Shown piece after piece: positions 46,065 to 56,334 of a stretch of 64,000 nucleotides of DNA. Location: positions 644,643-708,642 of the forward strand of contig ABHI01000003.1 of assembly GCA_000171875.1 (NCBI GenBank), given 5' to 3'. The first letter of the stretch is position 1. Each line of letters starts with the position of its first letter. This DNA is from Flavobacteriales bacterium ALC-1 (GTDB taxonomy: Bacteria; Bacteroidota; Bacteroidia; Flavobacteriales; Flavobacteriaceae). The notes under the pieces were generated by a model. The model was given only the letters and a program-made list of their open reading frames with translations. It did no database searches and had not been told where the DNA came from. Both the position numbers and the translations under genes were made by a program.

Positions 46065-46844
46065 ATGAAAACTTTAAAATTTATTTTTTTAGCACTTTTA
46101 GTAAGCTTTAGTTATACTACAAATGCACAAACAGCAGAAGAAATTATTTCAACTTATTTTGAAAATACTGGGGGAATTGAGAACTGGAACAAACTAGAAG
46201 GCATAAAAATTTCTGCAAAGATTAATCAAAGCGGTATGGAGATTCCCGCAGAAATAGTGCAATTAAAGAGCGGAAAACAAATGACGGTTATTAATATTCA
46301 AGGTCAATCTGTAAAACAAAATGTTTTTGATGGTGAAGTGCTTTGGAACACTAATATGATGACCCAAAAAGCAGAGAAAGGCACTAAAGAAGCTACAGAA
46401 AATATGAAGCTTCAGAAAGCTAGTTTTCCTGACCCTTTTTTAAATTACAAAGAGAAAGGCTTTGCTATTGAACTCATCGGAGAAGAAGAAATTGCTGGCA
46501 CTAATACCTTTAAAATAAAATTAACTAAGACACCAATTACTGTTGATGGTAAACAGGAAGAAAATGTTTCATATTATTTTTTCGATACCGAAAACTTTGT
46601 ACCTATTGCTATACAAAACGAAATAAAATTAGGACCATCAAAAGGAAAAATTTCTGAAACTACCTTTAGCGATTATCAAGAAGTTGATGGTATTTACTTT
46701 GCGTTTTCAATGACACAAGGCTTAAAAGACCAGCCTGGATTCTCTATATCTATTGATTCAATTGAATTAAATCCTGAAGTTGACGCTAAAGCGTTTACCT
46801 ATCCTGAGGATGAAGCGACTCCAAGTACTGATAAGAAAAACTAA
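46065..46844 (+). CDS. LolA/outer-membrane-lipoprotein-sorting-like protein (paralogue 2)
   Basis: 259 aa with a signal peptide (FIFLALLVSFSYTTNAQ). It shares the N-terminal TAEEIISTYFENTGGIENWNKLEGIKIS, the FDGEVLWNTNMMTQKAE segment and the YYFFDTENFVPIA stretch with the preceding gene, and adds a short acidic tail (DEATPSTDKKN). The same half-barrel fold is expected. A terminator follows 9 nt after the stop, so the pair forms a two-gene unit. Confidence 0.8.
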   Translation: MKTLKFIFLALLVSFSYTTNAQTAEEIISTYFENTGGIENWNKLEGIKISAKINQSGMEIPAEIVQLKSGKQMTVINIQGQSVKQNVFDGEVLWNTNMMTQKAEKGTKEATENMKLQKASFPDPFLNYKEKGFAIELIGEEEIAGTNTFKIKLTKTPITVDGKQEENVSYYFFDTENFVPIAIQNEIKLGPSKGKISETTFSDYQEVDGIYFAFSMTQGLKDQPGFSISIDSIELNPEVDAKAFTYPEDEATPSTDKKN

Positions 46845-46853
46845 TAAGCACCT

Positions 46854-46886
46854 AAATCCTCAATGAAAATCATTGGGGATTTTTTA
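46854..46886 (+). terminator. Intrinsic terminator of the LolA-like pair
   Basis: AAATCCTCAATG pairs with CATTGGGGATTT (one G-U pair) around AAAAT, followed by TTTTATTT. It starts 9 nt after the stop codon at 46844. Confidence 0.85.
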
Positions 46887-46909
46887 TTTAATCAACCAAC
46901 TATTATATC

Positions 46910-49900
46910 ATGAAAAAAATAACAATTCTATTTGTGATGTGTTTATGCTTTTCTGCATTTAACGTCCAAGCTCAAGAATCTAAAATAAATGGTGAAGCCA
47001 TATTTGGTGACCTCTCTGCAAGACATATTGGTCCTGCACTAATGAGTGGCCGTATTAATGATATGGAAACGCACCCGACCAATCCGAGAATTATCTATGC
47101 TGGTACAGCTGGAGGTGGCGTATGGAAAAGTAATGATGCAGGCACAACCTTTAATCCTATATTCGATGAATATTGTCAGTCTATTGGTGCTGTTGAAGTA
47201 GATCCTAACAGCCCTGATAATATTATATGGGTTGGTACTGGCGAAACTTGGACACGTAACAGTGTGTCTATTGGTGATGGACTCTATAAGTCAACAGATG
47301 GTGGTGCAAATTGGAAGAAATATGGTTTTGAAAAATCTGAGCGTATCGCTAATATCATTGTAAATCCCAAAAATTCAAATGAAGTATACGTTGCTGTTTT
47401 AGGCGCACTTTGGGGAGACAGTGAAGAACGTGGGGTATATAAAACAACTGATGGTGGTGCAAATTGGACTAAAATTTTATACACTGACCAACGTACGGGT
47501 TGTGCCGACTTAGCCATGGACCCAAACGATCCGAATACATTATACGCATCTATGTGGGAATTTAGACGAACTGGTTGGTCTTTTGAATCTGGTGGAAATA
47601 AGAGTGCTTTATACAAATCAACTGATGGTGGAGCGACATGGAATAAAATACATAATGGATTTCCGGAGGGGCAATTAGGGAGACTAGCTATCGCTGTTGC
47701 ACCAAGTAATTCAAGCGTTTTGTATACAGTTATTGAAGCTGAAAAAGATGAACGAAAAGGGTTGTATCGTAGTGATGATGCTGGTGCAAATTGGACACAA
47801 TTAAATAATGACTTTGGTATTACAGTAAGACCTTTTTACTTCTCAAGAATTGTTATTGATCCAAAAGACGAAAATGTTATTGTAAAAGGTGGTTTAACAG
47901 GTTCTATTTCTAGAGATGGTGGTAAAACTTTTAAAACTTTAGGAAATATGCATAGTGATATCCACGATATTATATTTGATATTAATGATTCGGATAGAAT
48001 TTATGCAGGTACAGATGGGGGTGTTTATCGATCATGGAATGGTGGAACAACTATGGAAATTGTAGAAAACCTACCACTATCTCAATTCTATCATATCAGT
48101 GTAGACAACAAAGAACCATACAATATTTATGGAGGTTTACAAGACAATGGCTCTTGGTATGGACCATCTAGGTCTAATGGTGGTATAAATGCACGTGATT
48201 GGAATTCTATTGGTGGTGGTGATGGATTTAGAGTATTACCACATCCAACAAAAAATATAATTTATTCAGAAATGCAAGGTGCTGCAAATGTTTGGCGCTA
48301 TGATGTAGATAATGAGCTGGTAAAAACCATTCAACCCCTGCCTGTTGAAGGTCATGCTAAATTACGTTTTAATTGGAATGCGCCTATGGCAACAAGCGAG
48401 CATCAACCAGATCGTTTTTATATGGGAAGTCAATTTGTTCATAAATCTGAAGACATGGGCAATACCTGGAAAATTATATCTCCAGATTTAACAACTAATG
48501 ATGCCACAAAACAGCGGCAAGAAGATTCTGGTGGTTTATCTATGGATAATTCTGGCGCAGAAAATCACACTACTATTTTTACTATTGCAGAATCTAGTCT
48601 AGATGAGAATATCATTTGGGTTGGTACAGACGATGGTAACGTACAAGTAACAAAAGATGGTGGCACAACTTGGACCAATACATCTTTAAATATTCCTGGA
48701 TTACCAAAAAACACTTGGGTTTATCATATTGAAGCAAGTGTTCATAATAAAGGAACTGCGTATGCAGTTTTTGATGGACACACCATGAATGATATGAATC
48801 CTTATGTTTATAAGACAAGTGACTTTGGTAAAACTTGGGTAAGCATTACAACTCCAGAAATAGAAAGCTTTGCAAGAAATATTCAGGAAGATTATGTAAA
48901 TCCTAACCTATTATTTTTAGGAACTGAATTTGGTTTATATATAACCTTAGATGGTGGTAAAAGCTGGAGTAAATTCACTAATAATGTGCCTGCTGTTGCG
49001 ATTCATTTTATAGACCTGCAAAAAAGAACCAATGATTTAGTATTGGGAACTCATGGTCGTGGCGTTATAATTATTGATGACATTTCCCCTTTAAGAGAGA
49101 TCACTCCAGAAATAATGACCAAAAAGTTACATTTCTTTGCTTCAAAGCCAACAGTAATGGTTGATCAAGGAGGTTTTTCTGGTAGTTTTGGTGCAGAAAC
49201 TCAGTTTGTGGGTAGAAACCCATCAAGGCTTCCACAGATTAAATACCTGCTACAGAAACGTCATACTTTTGGTAAAATGACTATGGAAATTCAAGACATG
49301 GAAGGCAATAAGGTATCAACTTTAAGTCCAGGAAAATCTAAAGGTATCAATATTGTAAATTGGAATTATAGGATCAAACAGCCAAAAATTGCTAAAGGAA
49401 AAACGACTAGTGGCTCAGTATCACCAAGAGTTCCAGCAGGAATCTATAAAGTGATATTAAAAAAAGGTAAAGACACCTATGAGCATAATATAGAATTAGT
49501 TTACGATGCTAATGCAGGTTTAACAGAAATAGATAGAGCGAACAAACAAGAAATCAATATGAGCATATATGATATGACTCAAGAATTGGCATATATTGTT
49601 TATCAAATCGATGCTATTATAGAAAATGAAGATACTAAAAACAAACTCCGAGAAAAGCTGCAGGCTTTAAAAGAAACTTTAGTAATTACTACAGGTGATA
49701 ACTATGTAGGATCCGCAGAGCCACAATTACGAGAATTAATGGCTCAAATTTTTAGTAAGATTGCCTATAGTTATGATAAACCATCGGCTAACGAAATGGA
49801 AAATTTAATGATTATCCAAAAACGATTTAAAAAAGCAAAAAAAGATTTTGAAAAATTAAAATCTAAAGCAAAAAACAAGACTATAGATCTAAAGTCATTT

Positions 49901-49921
49901 GAAGATTTTTTAAATGATTAA
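46910..49921 (+). CDS. Secreted BNR/Asp-box beta-propeller (VPS10/sortilin-like) protein
   Basis: 1003 aa with a signal peptide (ILFVMCLCFSAFNVQAQ). At least eight Asp-box repeats occur through residue 700: STDGGANWKKY, TTDGGANWTKI, STDGGATWNKI, SDDAGANWTQL, SRDGGKTF, TKDGGTTW, TSDFGKTW and TLDGGKSW. This is a sortilin/VPS10-like ten-bladed propeller, often labelled glycosyl hydrolase in databases without evidence. The last 270 residues are a beta domain and a helical tail (KLREKLQALKETL). A strong terminator follows. Confidence 0.9.
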   Translation: MKKITILFVMCLCFSAFNVQAQESKINGEAIFGDLSARHIGPALMSGRINDMETHPTNPRIIYAGTAGGGVWKSNDAGTTFNPIFDEYCQSIGAVEVDPNSPDNIIWVGTGETWTRNSVSIGDGLYKSTDGGANWKKYGFEKSERIANIIVNPKNSNEVYVAVLGALWGDSEERGVYKTTDGGANWTKILYTDQRTGCADLAMDPNDPNTLYASMWEFRRTGWSFESGGNKSALYKSTDGGATWNKIHNGFPEGQLGRLAIAVAPSNSSVLYTVIEAEKDERKGLYRSDDAGANWTQLNNDFGITVRPFYFSRIVIDPKDENVIVKGGLTGSISRDGGKTFKTLGNMHSDIHDIIFDINDSDRIYAGTDGGVYRSWNGGTTMEIVENLPLSQFYHISVDNKEPYNIYGGLQDNGSWYGPSRSNGGINARDWNSIGGGDGFRVLPHPTKNIIYSEMQGAANVWRYDVDNELVKTIQPLPVEGHAKLRFNWNAPMATSEHQPDRFYMGSQFVHKSEDMGNTWKIISPDLTTNDATKQRQEDSGGLSMDNSGAENHTTIFTIAESSLDENIIWVGTDDGNVQVTKDGGTTWTNTSLNIPGLPKNTWVYHIEASVHNKGTAYAVFDGHTMNDMNPYVYKTSDFGKTWVSITTPEIESFARNIQEDYVNPNLLFLGTEFGLYITLDGGKSWSKFTNNVPAVAIHFIDLQKRTNDLVLGTHGRGVIIIDDISPLREITPEIMTKKLHFFASKPTVMVDQGGFSGSFGAETQFVGRNPSRLPQIKYLLQKRHTFGKMTMEIQDMEGNKVSTLSPGKSKGINIVNWNYRIKQPKIAKGKTTSGSVSPRVPAGIYKVILKKGKDTYEHNIELVYDANAGLTEIDRANKQEINMSIYDMTQELAYIVYQIDAIIENEDTKNKLREKLQALKETLVITTGDNYVGSAEPQLRELMAQIFSKIAYSYDKPSANEMENLMIIQKRFKKAKKDFEKLKSKAKNKTIDLKSFEDFLND

Positions 49922-49940
49922 ATAGGTCATCTTAAATTCT

Positions 49941-49975
49941 AAAAAGACCGATTTGTAACAAATCGGTCTTTTTGT
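49941..49975. terminator. Strong bidirectional terminator
   Basis: AAAAAGACCGATTTG pairs perfectly with CAAATCGGTCTTTTT around TAA, 20 nt after the stop of the propeller gene. A run of T follows in both directions. Confidence 0.93.
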
Positions 49976-50068
49976 TAATAACAGCGTTAACAACATATTT
50001 AGCCTCAAACAAAATACACTGAGTTAATACTTAAATTTAATTCCAAATTAACCCTTTAATAACTCACT

Positions 50069-50485
50069 ATGACTTCTAGAACTGAAGACCTACTTGCCAT
50101 CAGGCCAATAATTTCATCAGCTAAAGTTTATGATTCCATGAGTTCTGAAGAACTATTTCAGAATAAAACCTTGAGACCTATTATAAAAATGCAGCATAGT
50201 TTATTGATTGCAGTTTTCAATAATTATATTACTAAGCGAAAAAATGTGTTTTACGAATTATCATTGCCAAAACAATTAGCATATATAGATAATTCTATTC
50301 AGAAAGATATGAAGTTTAGAAACTCAGTAAAAGGCATGATTATCGGTCAGTTTACAGTTGAAGAATACGAATTATATATTCAGAATTCATCTGCCCTAAA
50401 CAAACGCATGATGAATATTGTAAAGGAACGCTTAATAGACAGCGTGCAAGTTTTTACTAAGCCAAAAATGTTAAAGGCCGTTTAA
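50069..50485 (+). CDS. Conserved protein of unknown function
   Basis: 138 aa, soluble and helical. It begins MTSRTEDLLAIRPIISSAKV and contains LPKQLAYIDNSIQKDMKFRN and SSALNKRMMNIVKERL. Related proteins are sometimes labelled glyoxalase, but I see no metal ligands of that fold. The last codons (MLKAV, stop) lie in a 17-bp tandem repeat that also holds the stop of the convergent DUF2461 gene. Confidence 0.75.
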   Translation: MTSRTEDLLAIRPIISSAKVYDSMSSEELFQNKTLRPIIKMQHSLLIAVFNNYITKRKNVFYELSLPKQLAYIDNSIQKDMKFRNSVKGMIIGQFTVEEYELYIQNSSALNKRMMNIVKERLIDSVQVFTKPKMLKAV

Positions 50486-50501
50486 TGTTAAAGGCCGTTT
50501 A
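50468..50501. repeat. 17-bp exact tandem repeat over two convergent stops
   Basis: ATGTTAAAGGCCGTTTA is present twice head to tail (50468-50484 and 50485-50501). The first copy ends the plus-strand gene; the second contains the stop codon of the minus-strand DUF2461 gene at 50499-50501. Confidence 0.9.
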
Positions 50502-51176
50502 GAGTAGAGATTCACCATTTAGATTTGTAGTGAGTACATCACTCATATAATCAAAATAAGGTCTTATCGTTTTAAAAGCAGTATTTGCATCTTCTAAAAA
50601 ACCATCCTCTAAAACTTCTTTATCTGTATATTTTTTAGTGAAGATAAATTGTTTTCTACGGATTAAATCTATAGCTGGATGTTCTTTATCAAAACCTTTT
50701 GGTGCTGTTTTTAGTTCGTCTCCAACAAAACTTCCCCAAATAGATTTAAATATTTTATTGTTTAGAATATCACGCATTTCACTATCATCCATTTCAAATT
50801 CTTTTCTAATTCTTAGCAGATCTTCTTTATTAGGATCCCAAAACCCTGTAGCAATAAATGACTCGTTGTTAGGTTGAATATGCAAATAGTAACCACCTCT
50901 TAGTTCTGGCTTCTTTCGCCCAAATGAACCTCCAAAGTGTGTTTTATATGGTAATTTGTTTTTAGAAAAACGAACGTCCCTATATATTCTAAACATTTTA
51001 ATCTTTTCTATCTGGTCGTGAGTATTCATCAGTTCACCTAAATGATTATAAACCAATTTTACTTTCGCTTCAATAGCTTTAAATTCTGGTTTGTGTTCGT
51101 TAAACCAGTCTCTATCGTTATTTTTTTCTAATTTTTTAAAAAACGTAAGGGTCTCTTTTGGTATAGAATAGCTCAT
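50499..51176 (-). CDS. DUF2461 family protein
   Basis: 225 aa, matching the family length. Characteristic stretches are LTFFKKLEKNNDRDWFNEHK, IYRDVRFSKNKLPYKTHFGG, GGYYLHIQPNNESFIATGFW and RRKQFIFTKKYTD. The family is widespread and without known function. The 3' end abuts a tandem repeat shared with the convergent gene. Confidence 0.93.
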   Translation of the reverse strand: MSYSIPKETLTFFKKLEKNNDRDWFNEHKPEFKAIEAKVKLVYNHLGELMNTHDQIEKIKMFRIYRDVRFSKNKLPYKTHFGGSFGRKKPELRGGYYLHIQPNNESFIATGFWDPNKEDLLRIRKEFEMDDSEMRDILNNKIFKSIWGSFVGDELKTAPKGFDKEHPAIDLIRRKQFIFTKKYTDKEVLEDGFLEDANTAFKTIRPYFDYMSDVLTTNLNGESLL

Positions 51177-51383
51177 ATCAATTTAAGTTTTTATAAAAAT
51201 ATATAAAGCAAAATAATAATGCTTATTTTTTATGAAATTTATGATTAATTTCTTGTTAAAAACACCAAGTCAATAGACAATATTATAGTGTTGAAATCTA
51301 AGTTTATAATTGTTTAAAATAAACTTGTGAGTTGTTAGATTTTTTACTATAATGCACTACTTTTAAAACAGACAATTACTTTT

Positions 51384-51605
51384 ATGGGTAGACCAGCAAC
51401 AAGACCAACAAAACTCAAAGACGGATACTATATTGAGATCAGAAATAAAGGCTCAAAATCGGGTGTAAAACTATACAGTGGGACTAAATTACAGATGCAT
51501 CGTGCTATTAAAATGTACGAACGCTCAAAAGAAGTTCTCATTTTAGGTGAATCTGTCGATGGTAAATTCGTTGATAAGAATCCTAAATTACACGTTGTAG
51601 GTTAA
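51384..51605 (+). CDS. Small basic protein of unknown function
   Basis: 73 aa, rich in Lys and Arg (GRPATRPTKLKDGYYIEIRN). It contains LQMHRAIKMYERSKEVLILG and has no signal or membrane segment. A small nucleic-acid-binding protein is possible but not shown. It lies alone with about 200 nt before it and 130 after. Confidence 0.7.
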   Translation: MGRPATRPTKLKDGYYIEIRNKGSKSGVKLYSGTKLQMHRAIKMYERSKEVLILGESVDGKFVDKNPKLHVVG

Positions 51606-51732
51606 TTTATTTCACTACTTTTTTATTATCTAATTTCTTATTGAAATTAGCGTTTCTTATAATTTTTCATAAATTGTTGAATTAATAGGTACATTTTTGT
51701 GCCATATACTAACTAATTAAATCAACTTTATT

Positions 51733-52182
51733 ATGACAAATTCAATGAACAAACCGCCTGTCTGGTTTTGGATTATAAGTGTGGTAGCACTAATCTGGAA
51801 TGTAATGGGAGTAATGGCCTATTTGGCTGATGCATTTATGACAGATGAAATGATTTCTCAATTAGATGAGAGACAACAGGCATTTCAGATGCTAGATTTT
51901 CCAGCTTGGTATACCGCATGTTATGCTTTAGCTGTTTTTTGTGGGGTATTGGGCTGCATATTTTTACTAATTAGAAAATCTTGGGCAAAACCAATGTTTA
52001 TAATTTCTTTTATCGCAGTATTAGGACAGGTATTACACAACTATGTACTCAATGATATTTATGCTGACATGAGTTTATCTATAAATACATTCGAGTTATC
52101 AATGGCAATAGCTATTCCTGTAGTTGCAATTTTATTAATATTATTCGCTAGAGGCTCAGCTGATAAAGGCTGGATAAAGTAA
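51733..52182 (+). CDS. Four-TM membrane protein of unknown function
   Basis: 149 aa with four hydrophobic segments (PPVWFWIISVVALIWNVMG, YTACYALAVFCGVLGCIFL, MFIISFIAVLGQVLHNYVL, MAIAIPVVAILLILFA). Relatives are sometimes annotated as sugar transporters, which this length does not support. The loop between the first two helices is charged (DERQQAFQMLDFPAW). A terminator shared with truA follows. Confidence 0.8.
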   Translation: MTNSMNKPPVWFWIISVVALIWNVMGVMAYLADAFMTDEMISQLDERQQAFQMLDFPAWYTACYALAVFCGVLGCIFLLIRKSWAKPMFIISFIAVLGQVLHNYVLNDIYADMSLSINTFELSMAIAIPVVAILLILFARGSADKGWIK

Positions 52183-52205
52183 AGACTAACTAATCAGCAT
52201 ATATT

Positions 52206-52241
52206 AAAAAGGAATTAGTATAACACTAGTTCCTTTTTTTT
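52206..52241. terminator. Bidirectional terminator between a membrane gene and truA
   Basis: AAAAAGGAATTAGT pairs with ACTAGTTCCTTTTT (one G-U pair) around ATAAC, with T-runs on both sides. It separates the stops at 52182 (plus) and 52240 (minus). Confidence 0.9.
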
Positions 52242-53025
52242 ATTCAAAATCTATAGAGTGTAAAATTAAACCCGAAGCTGGTGCTATATAATCCATTACT
52301 TCTGTACTATCATGTTTTAAGGTGTTTTCTATATATTGAAGTGTTACCTCTCCTCTTCCCAACTTTATTAAGCAGCCAAACATTAATCGAATTTGGTTAC
52401 GCATAAAACCTTTACCTCTAACTTTAAACACATATGACTGCTCAGGAAAGAAATTAGCAGTATATAATGAGTTATCAATTATTTCTGAGGACTCTATAGT
52501 TCTAAAATATTCTCCTTTATCCGTAGCGCGATAGCAATAGGTTTTAAAATTATGAGACCCTTCAAATAATTTGGCTCCTTTTTTCATCAATTCTACATCT
52601 AATGGCTCTAGTATAGTTGTTAATATTGGCGCACAAAACGGATGGTTCTTCTCACCTTCAGAAAACACATAATGGTATTCTTTTATTTTAGAGTCTTGAA
52701 TAATATTAAATGCTTTATCCACTTCACTAATAGATAAAGCTCTAATATCTTGCGGTAAATTATGATTAAAGAGTTTTAAGAATGCTTCAAAATCTGTAAT
52801 TGGTTCGTTATATATAAATAGTTCTAATGCTGCTTCATTAGCAGATACCATCGCATCTGTCCTGCCAGCACCCAATGTTTTAAACCGCACATCTTTTAAA
52901 ATAAATTTTAATGTACGATCTATCATTAAATGTATCGTTTTTACATCAGGTTGTTTTTGCCAACCATGAAAACGATACCCTAAATATTGGATTTTAATGA
53001 GATAATAATAACGTTTATCAAACAT
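52240..53025 (-). CDS. truA: tRNA pseudouridine synthase A
   Basis: 261 aa, the usual TruA length. The catalytic aspartate is in LGAGRTDAMVSA; the N terminus YYLIKIQYLGYRFHGWQKQP and the C-terminal RGKGFMRNQIRLMFG are diagnostic. It makes pseudouridine at positions 38-40 of the tRNA anticodon stem. It is a single gene with its own terminator. Confidence 0.95.
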   Translation of the reverse strand: MFDKRYYYLIKIQYLGYRFHGWQKQPDVKTIHLMIDRTLKFILKDVRFKTLGAGRTDAMVSANEAALELFIYNEPITDFEAFLKLFNHNLPQDIRALSISEVDKAFNIIQDSKIKEYHYVFSEGEKNHPFCAPILTTILEPLDVELMKKGAKLFEGSHNFKTYCYRATDKGEYFRTIESSEIIDNSLYTANFFPEQSYVFKVRGKGFMRNQIRLMFGCLIKLGRGEVTLQYIENTLKHDSTEVMDYIAPASGLILHSIDFE

Positions 53026-53068
53026 AATAGCAAGAACGCTATTTTATCGAAGATTCCAAAAGTATTAT

Positions 53069-56000
53069 TTACTTAACCACCAATTTTTGTGTTTTTACTT
53101 GATTATCATTAAATATCTTTGCAATATAAATGCCAGCACTAACATTTGAAATATCAATACTATTAGAAATCCTAGATTTTTCTAATTGACGCGATAATAC
53201 TAATCGTCCTTGAATATCATATAAATTAGCTGTAGTATTCTCTTTTAAAATGCCTTTTACAACTATTTCTTTAGGAGATGACGTATTATAAATCTGTAAA
53301 TTATTCCATTCGTTATTTTCAGCAGATAATGTTACAGATGAATAATGTATAAAGAATCGTCCAGTTCCATTAAGATCTGATGATGGCGAAAATGAATAAT
53401 TGCCACCATTTAACAATGTCCAAGTATTAGTCTCATTATCTTCTAAATACACATTTATATTTGAAGGTAAGGAAGAAGTATCATCTATTTCTATAGTTAA
53501 ACCAATACCAGCCTGTGCATTAATACCAAGCGGAACAACAACATTATTAAAGTCATTAAAAGGCAAAGTTTGAATTGCCATATCTAAACCTGCATTATCT
53601 TCTACTAGATTAGAGAATATTGAAAATTCTGAAACATTACCTGTGTAAGAACCTGCATCATAGCCAATATCTAAACCTCTAGAGGTTCCTTCAATAAAAT
53701 AAATTTGTGTAGAGCTATTATCAGTTGAACTACTTAAGTTCAATTTACATAATGCAACATTAGAAATTGATTGTCTTCCCAAAATAAAATCATCTGAAGT
53801 ACCAGATCTACGCATATCTGTTGTAAAATCTATCAGACCACCTCCAACTTTAGACTTTACAAAAAATGCTTGACCTGGTGCAATTAATTCTGTAACATTT
53901 GCATCTGCAATAGTTGCTAAATTCCATATGGTCCAACCATTAGAAGCATTACCATCGTAGCCATAAATAGCTTGAAAAACACCACTGGAAGCGAACTCTG
54001 TTGCATTTACCGAAAAGAAGGTCTCAAAATCTATATACGAAGGATAAGGATTTCCTATAAGGTTCCAAGCATAGCCAGCAGCTGCATCTGTAATTGGTAT
54101 GTCTAAAACATCATTAGTTCTAACTGTACCAGTGAATGTTAAGGCGGTTCCATCTGTTGTAGCGGCTCTATAACCAATTCCTAAATCAATTATAGTTGAA
54201 GCATTTGAGACAACATCATAATTTTGATAAGCACCAGTATTAGTGTTATATTGAGCAAAAGCTCTCAAACTACCAGAGGCAGCTAAATTAGTATTAGCAG
54301 ATTCAAAAGCCCCAAAAGTTTGACCAACCACTGGAGCAGAAATTAAATCATTAGTGCCTAATTGTTCAGTGTGCCTATTATAGTTTACTGTACCAGTAAT
54401 TGTGCCATCAAGTATTAAACTTGAAAAGCGTTCCGAAGTAGAATTTAAATCTACTGTTGTTGCAGTTAGTGTAACACCAGATTCTACTGTTAAAGCAGCA
54501 CCAGATTCTACAGTCAAACTATTACAATCTGTATTAGCAGAAATAGTTACTGTTCCAGCTTCAATAATAATATCATCACCTGAAGTAGAAATTCCAATTG
54601 GATTACTTGGAGACCACGAATTATTATAGGTATAAGTAGTTGAACCTTGTTGAGGTTTAACAAAAATTGTATAATCTTCGGATTGCCCATAAACTAATGA
54701 AGAGTAGCATGATGAATTCAGCAGACCTAAACCATATCTATCATCTAATTCTGTAACAACCCTAATTCTTACATAGTCTCCATAAGGTATAGTCGTTGGG
54801 TATGATAAATTAACAGGGACATTGCTATAATCAGGAATATCTTGAGATAAATGTTGTAGTTCTGCATCATCATCAAAATCCCCATCATCATTCCAATCTA
54901 TCCAAATACCTAATTGGCTATAGTTTACCCATAATCCAATGTTGATAGTATTAGAAACTGCTGTGTCTATCTCAAAATAATTATTACAGTTCATACTATT
55001 GTCAATATTACCTCCATCTCCTCCAGTTGTATTAGAATTAAAAGTAACTCCATTTAATTCAACATTAACAATACCAGCTGAATTAGTAAGGTTAGTCGCC
55101 GCATTCACACTACAAACACTTGTAGGTGCTGCATAACTAATATCTATTGGAGTTGCCCCTTTTGAGTTTACTAAAGATGTGCCTTCCATTGCTGCTCTTG
55201 CCCTAGTTTTTTGATCATTAGTTAATCGATCTGCACAATAATAATAACTCATTATGTTATTAATGGTATTATTATCTACCCATGGGTTTCCAGTACAGCT
55301 ATTATTTGCAGGACAAGTGCTCGTTTCTCTTCTATGAGGCACAGTATCTGCACAACCATCGCTATTACCATTTATACCGCCAACAATAGTATCTGCAGGA
55401 CAGTCCGAACCTCCATTATCACCTTGAAATGTATGGTATAAATGAAAATAATGACCAGCTTCATGAACAACAGTACTATTATCTCTGGAGAAGTTTAATG
55501 GCCAAGCAGGGTTTGCATTAAATGGGTCGTAACCAAATACCGTGTACATCATCACTGAGCCTTCATAAGCATTGCCATAGTGAAAATTAGCATAACCTTG
55601 AATTCCTGATCCTCCACCATTATTATTAATCTCAGTTACGATCCAAATATTAAAATAATCCGTTTCTGGCCATCTGCTTAAATCCTTTAAAATAGTTTCA
55701 TCTGCACCAGGTTCTATTCCTGGGCCCACATCCAATGCTACACCACTAGCACTATAATTGGGAATTCCAGAGGCATCAATTCTATTAATACCCGTTGTTG
55801 CATTACAATTTGGATCTCTCTGAGCAAGTATGAATTCAATTTCGAAATCCACAGGACTTGTTGATATTTGCCCTCTATAATAATCATTAAGATTATCTAT
55901 ACTACTTTGAATTTGAGCATCAGAAATATTAGTGCCAGTACCAATAGTCTCGCCTAAATGCAATACATGTATTACAACCGGAATTGTAAGTACAGAACCA

Positions 56001-56191
56001 TCCATCTTAGATAAATCCCTATTTTTAATAACATCCTGAATTCTTTTTTCAGCAGCTTTTTCCAATTCTACATAGTTTGGATCTTGAAGTTGTTGTTGCC
56101 TTATGCCATCAAAAGCACACTGTTGAGCTGTTGACATATTAAAAATGCATAAGACAAATAAAATAAATAAAGTAAATTTTTGATTTCTCAA
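53069..56191 (-). CDS. M43-like metalloprotease with GEVED domain and T9SS sorting domain
   Basis: 1040 aa with a signal peptide ending STAQQ. The zinc motif is HEAGHYFHLYH (243-253), followed by a Met-turn-like NNIMSYYY, which fits the M43 cytophagalysin group. A GEVED domain follows at about residues 385-515 (IWIDWNDDGDFDD, YGQSEDYTIFV). The C-terminal 75 residues are a type A T9SS sorting domain (NLYDIQGRLVLSRQ, SAGIYIAKIFNDNQVKTQKL). It should be secreted or surface-attached by the type IX system. Regulation is not apparent. Confidence 0.93.
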   Translation of the reverse strand: MRNQKFTLFILFVLCIFNMSTAQQCAFDGIRQQQLQDPNYVELEKAAEKRIQDVIKNRDLSKMDGSVLTIPVVIHVLHLGETIGTGTNISDAQIQSSIDNLNDYYRGQISTSPVDFEIEFILAQRDPNCNATTGINRIDASGIPNYSASGVALDVGPGIEPGADETILKDLSRWPETDYFNIWIVTEINNNGGGSGIQGYANFHYGNAYEGSVMMYTVFGYDPFNANPAWPLNFSRDNSTVVHEAGHYFHLYHTFQGDNGGSDCPADTIVGGINGNSDGCADTVPHRRETSTCPANNSCTGNPWVDNNTINNIMSYYYCADRLTNDQKTRARAAMEGTSLVNSKGATPIDISYAAPTSVCSVNAATNLTNSAGIVNVELNGVTFNSNTTGGDGGNIDNSMNCNNYFEIDTAVSNTINIGLWVNYSQLGIWIDWNDDGDFDDDAELQHLSQDIPDYSNVPVNLSYPTTIPYGDYVRIRVVTELDDRYGLGLLNSSCYSSLVYGQSEDYTIFVKPQQGSTTYTYNNSWSPSNPIGISTSGDDIIIEAGTVTISANTDCNSLTVESGAALTVESGVTLTATTVDLNSTSERFSSLILDGTITGTVNYNRHTEQLGTNDLISAPVVGQTFGAFESANTNLAASGSLRAFAQYNTNTGAYQNYDVVSNASTIIDLGIGYRAATTDGTALTFTGTVRTNDVLDIPITDAAAGYAWNLIGNPYPSYIDFETFFSVNATEFASSGVFQAIYGYDGNASNGWTIWNLATIADANVTELIAPGQAFFVKSKVGGGLIDFTTDMRRSGTSDDFILGRQSISNVALCKLNLSSSTDNSSTQIYFIEGTSRGLDIGYDAGSYTGNVSEFSIFSNLVEDNAGLDMAIQTLPFNDFNNVVVPLGINAQAGIGLTIEIDDTSSLPSNINVYLEDNETNTWTLLNGGNYSFSPSSDLNGTGRFFIHYSSVTLSAENNEWNNLQIYNTSSPKEIVVKGILKENTTANLYDIQGRLVLSRQLEKSRISNSIDISNVSAGIYIAKIFNDNQVKTQKLVVK

Positions 56192-56334
56192 ATGGTTGGG
56201 GCATACCTTGGTTAGTGTAGTACGAAAACTACATTAAATTCGAAGTATATCCGATTAACTATATGTAAAATCGATGAAACACTGCTTTATGTAAGTTTTA
56301 ACCTATTTTTTTGTGCCGTTTGTCTATCTTACTT

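Noticed and set aside
56213..56230. Short hairpin TGTAGT/ACTACA downstream of hisIE
   Set aside because: Six base pairs, weakly placed, and no T-run; not called as the his terminator.
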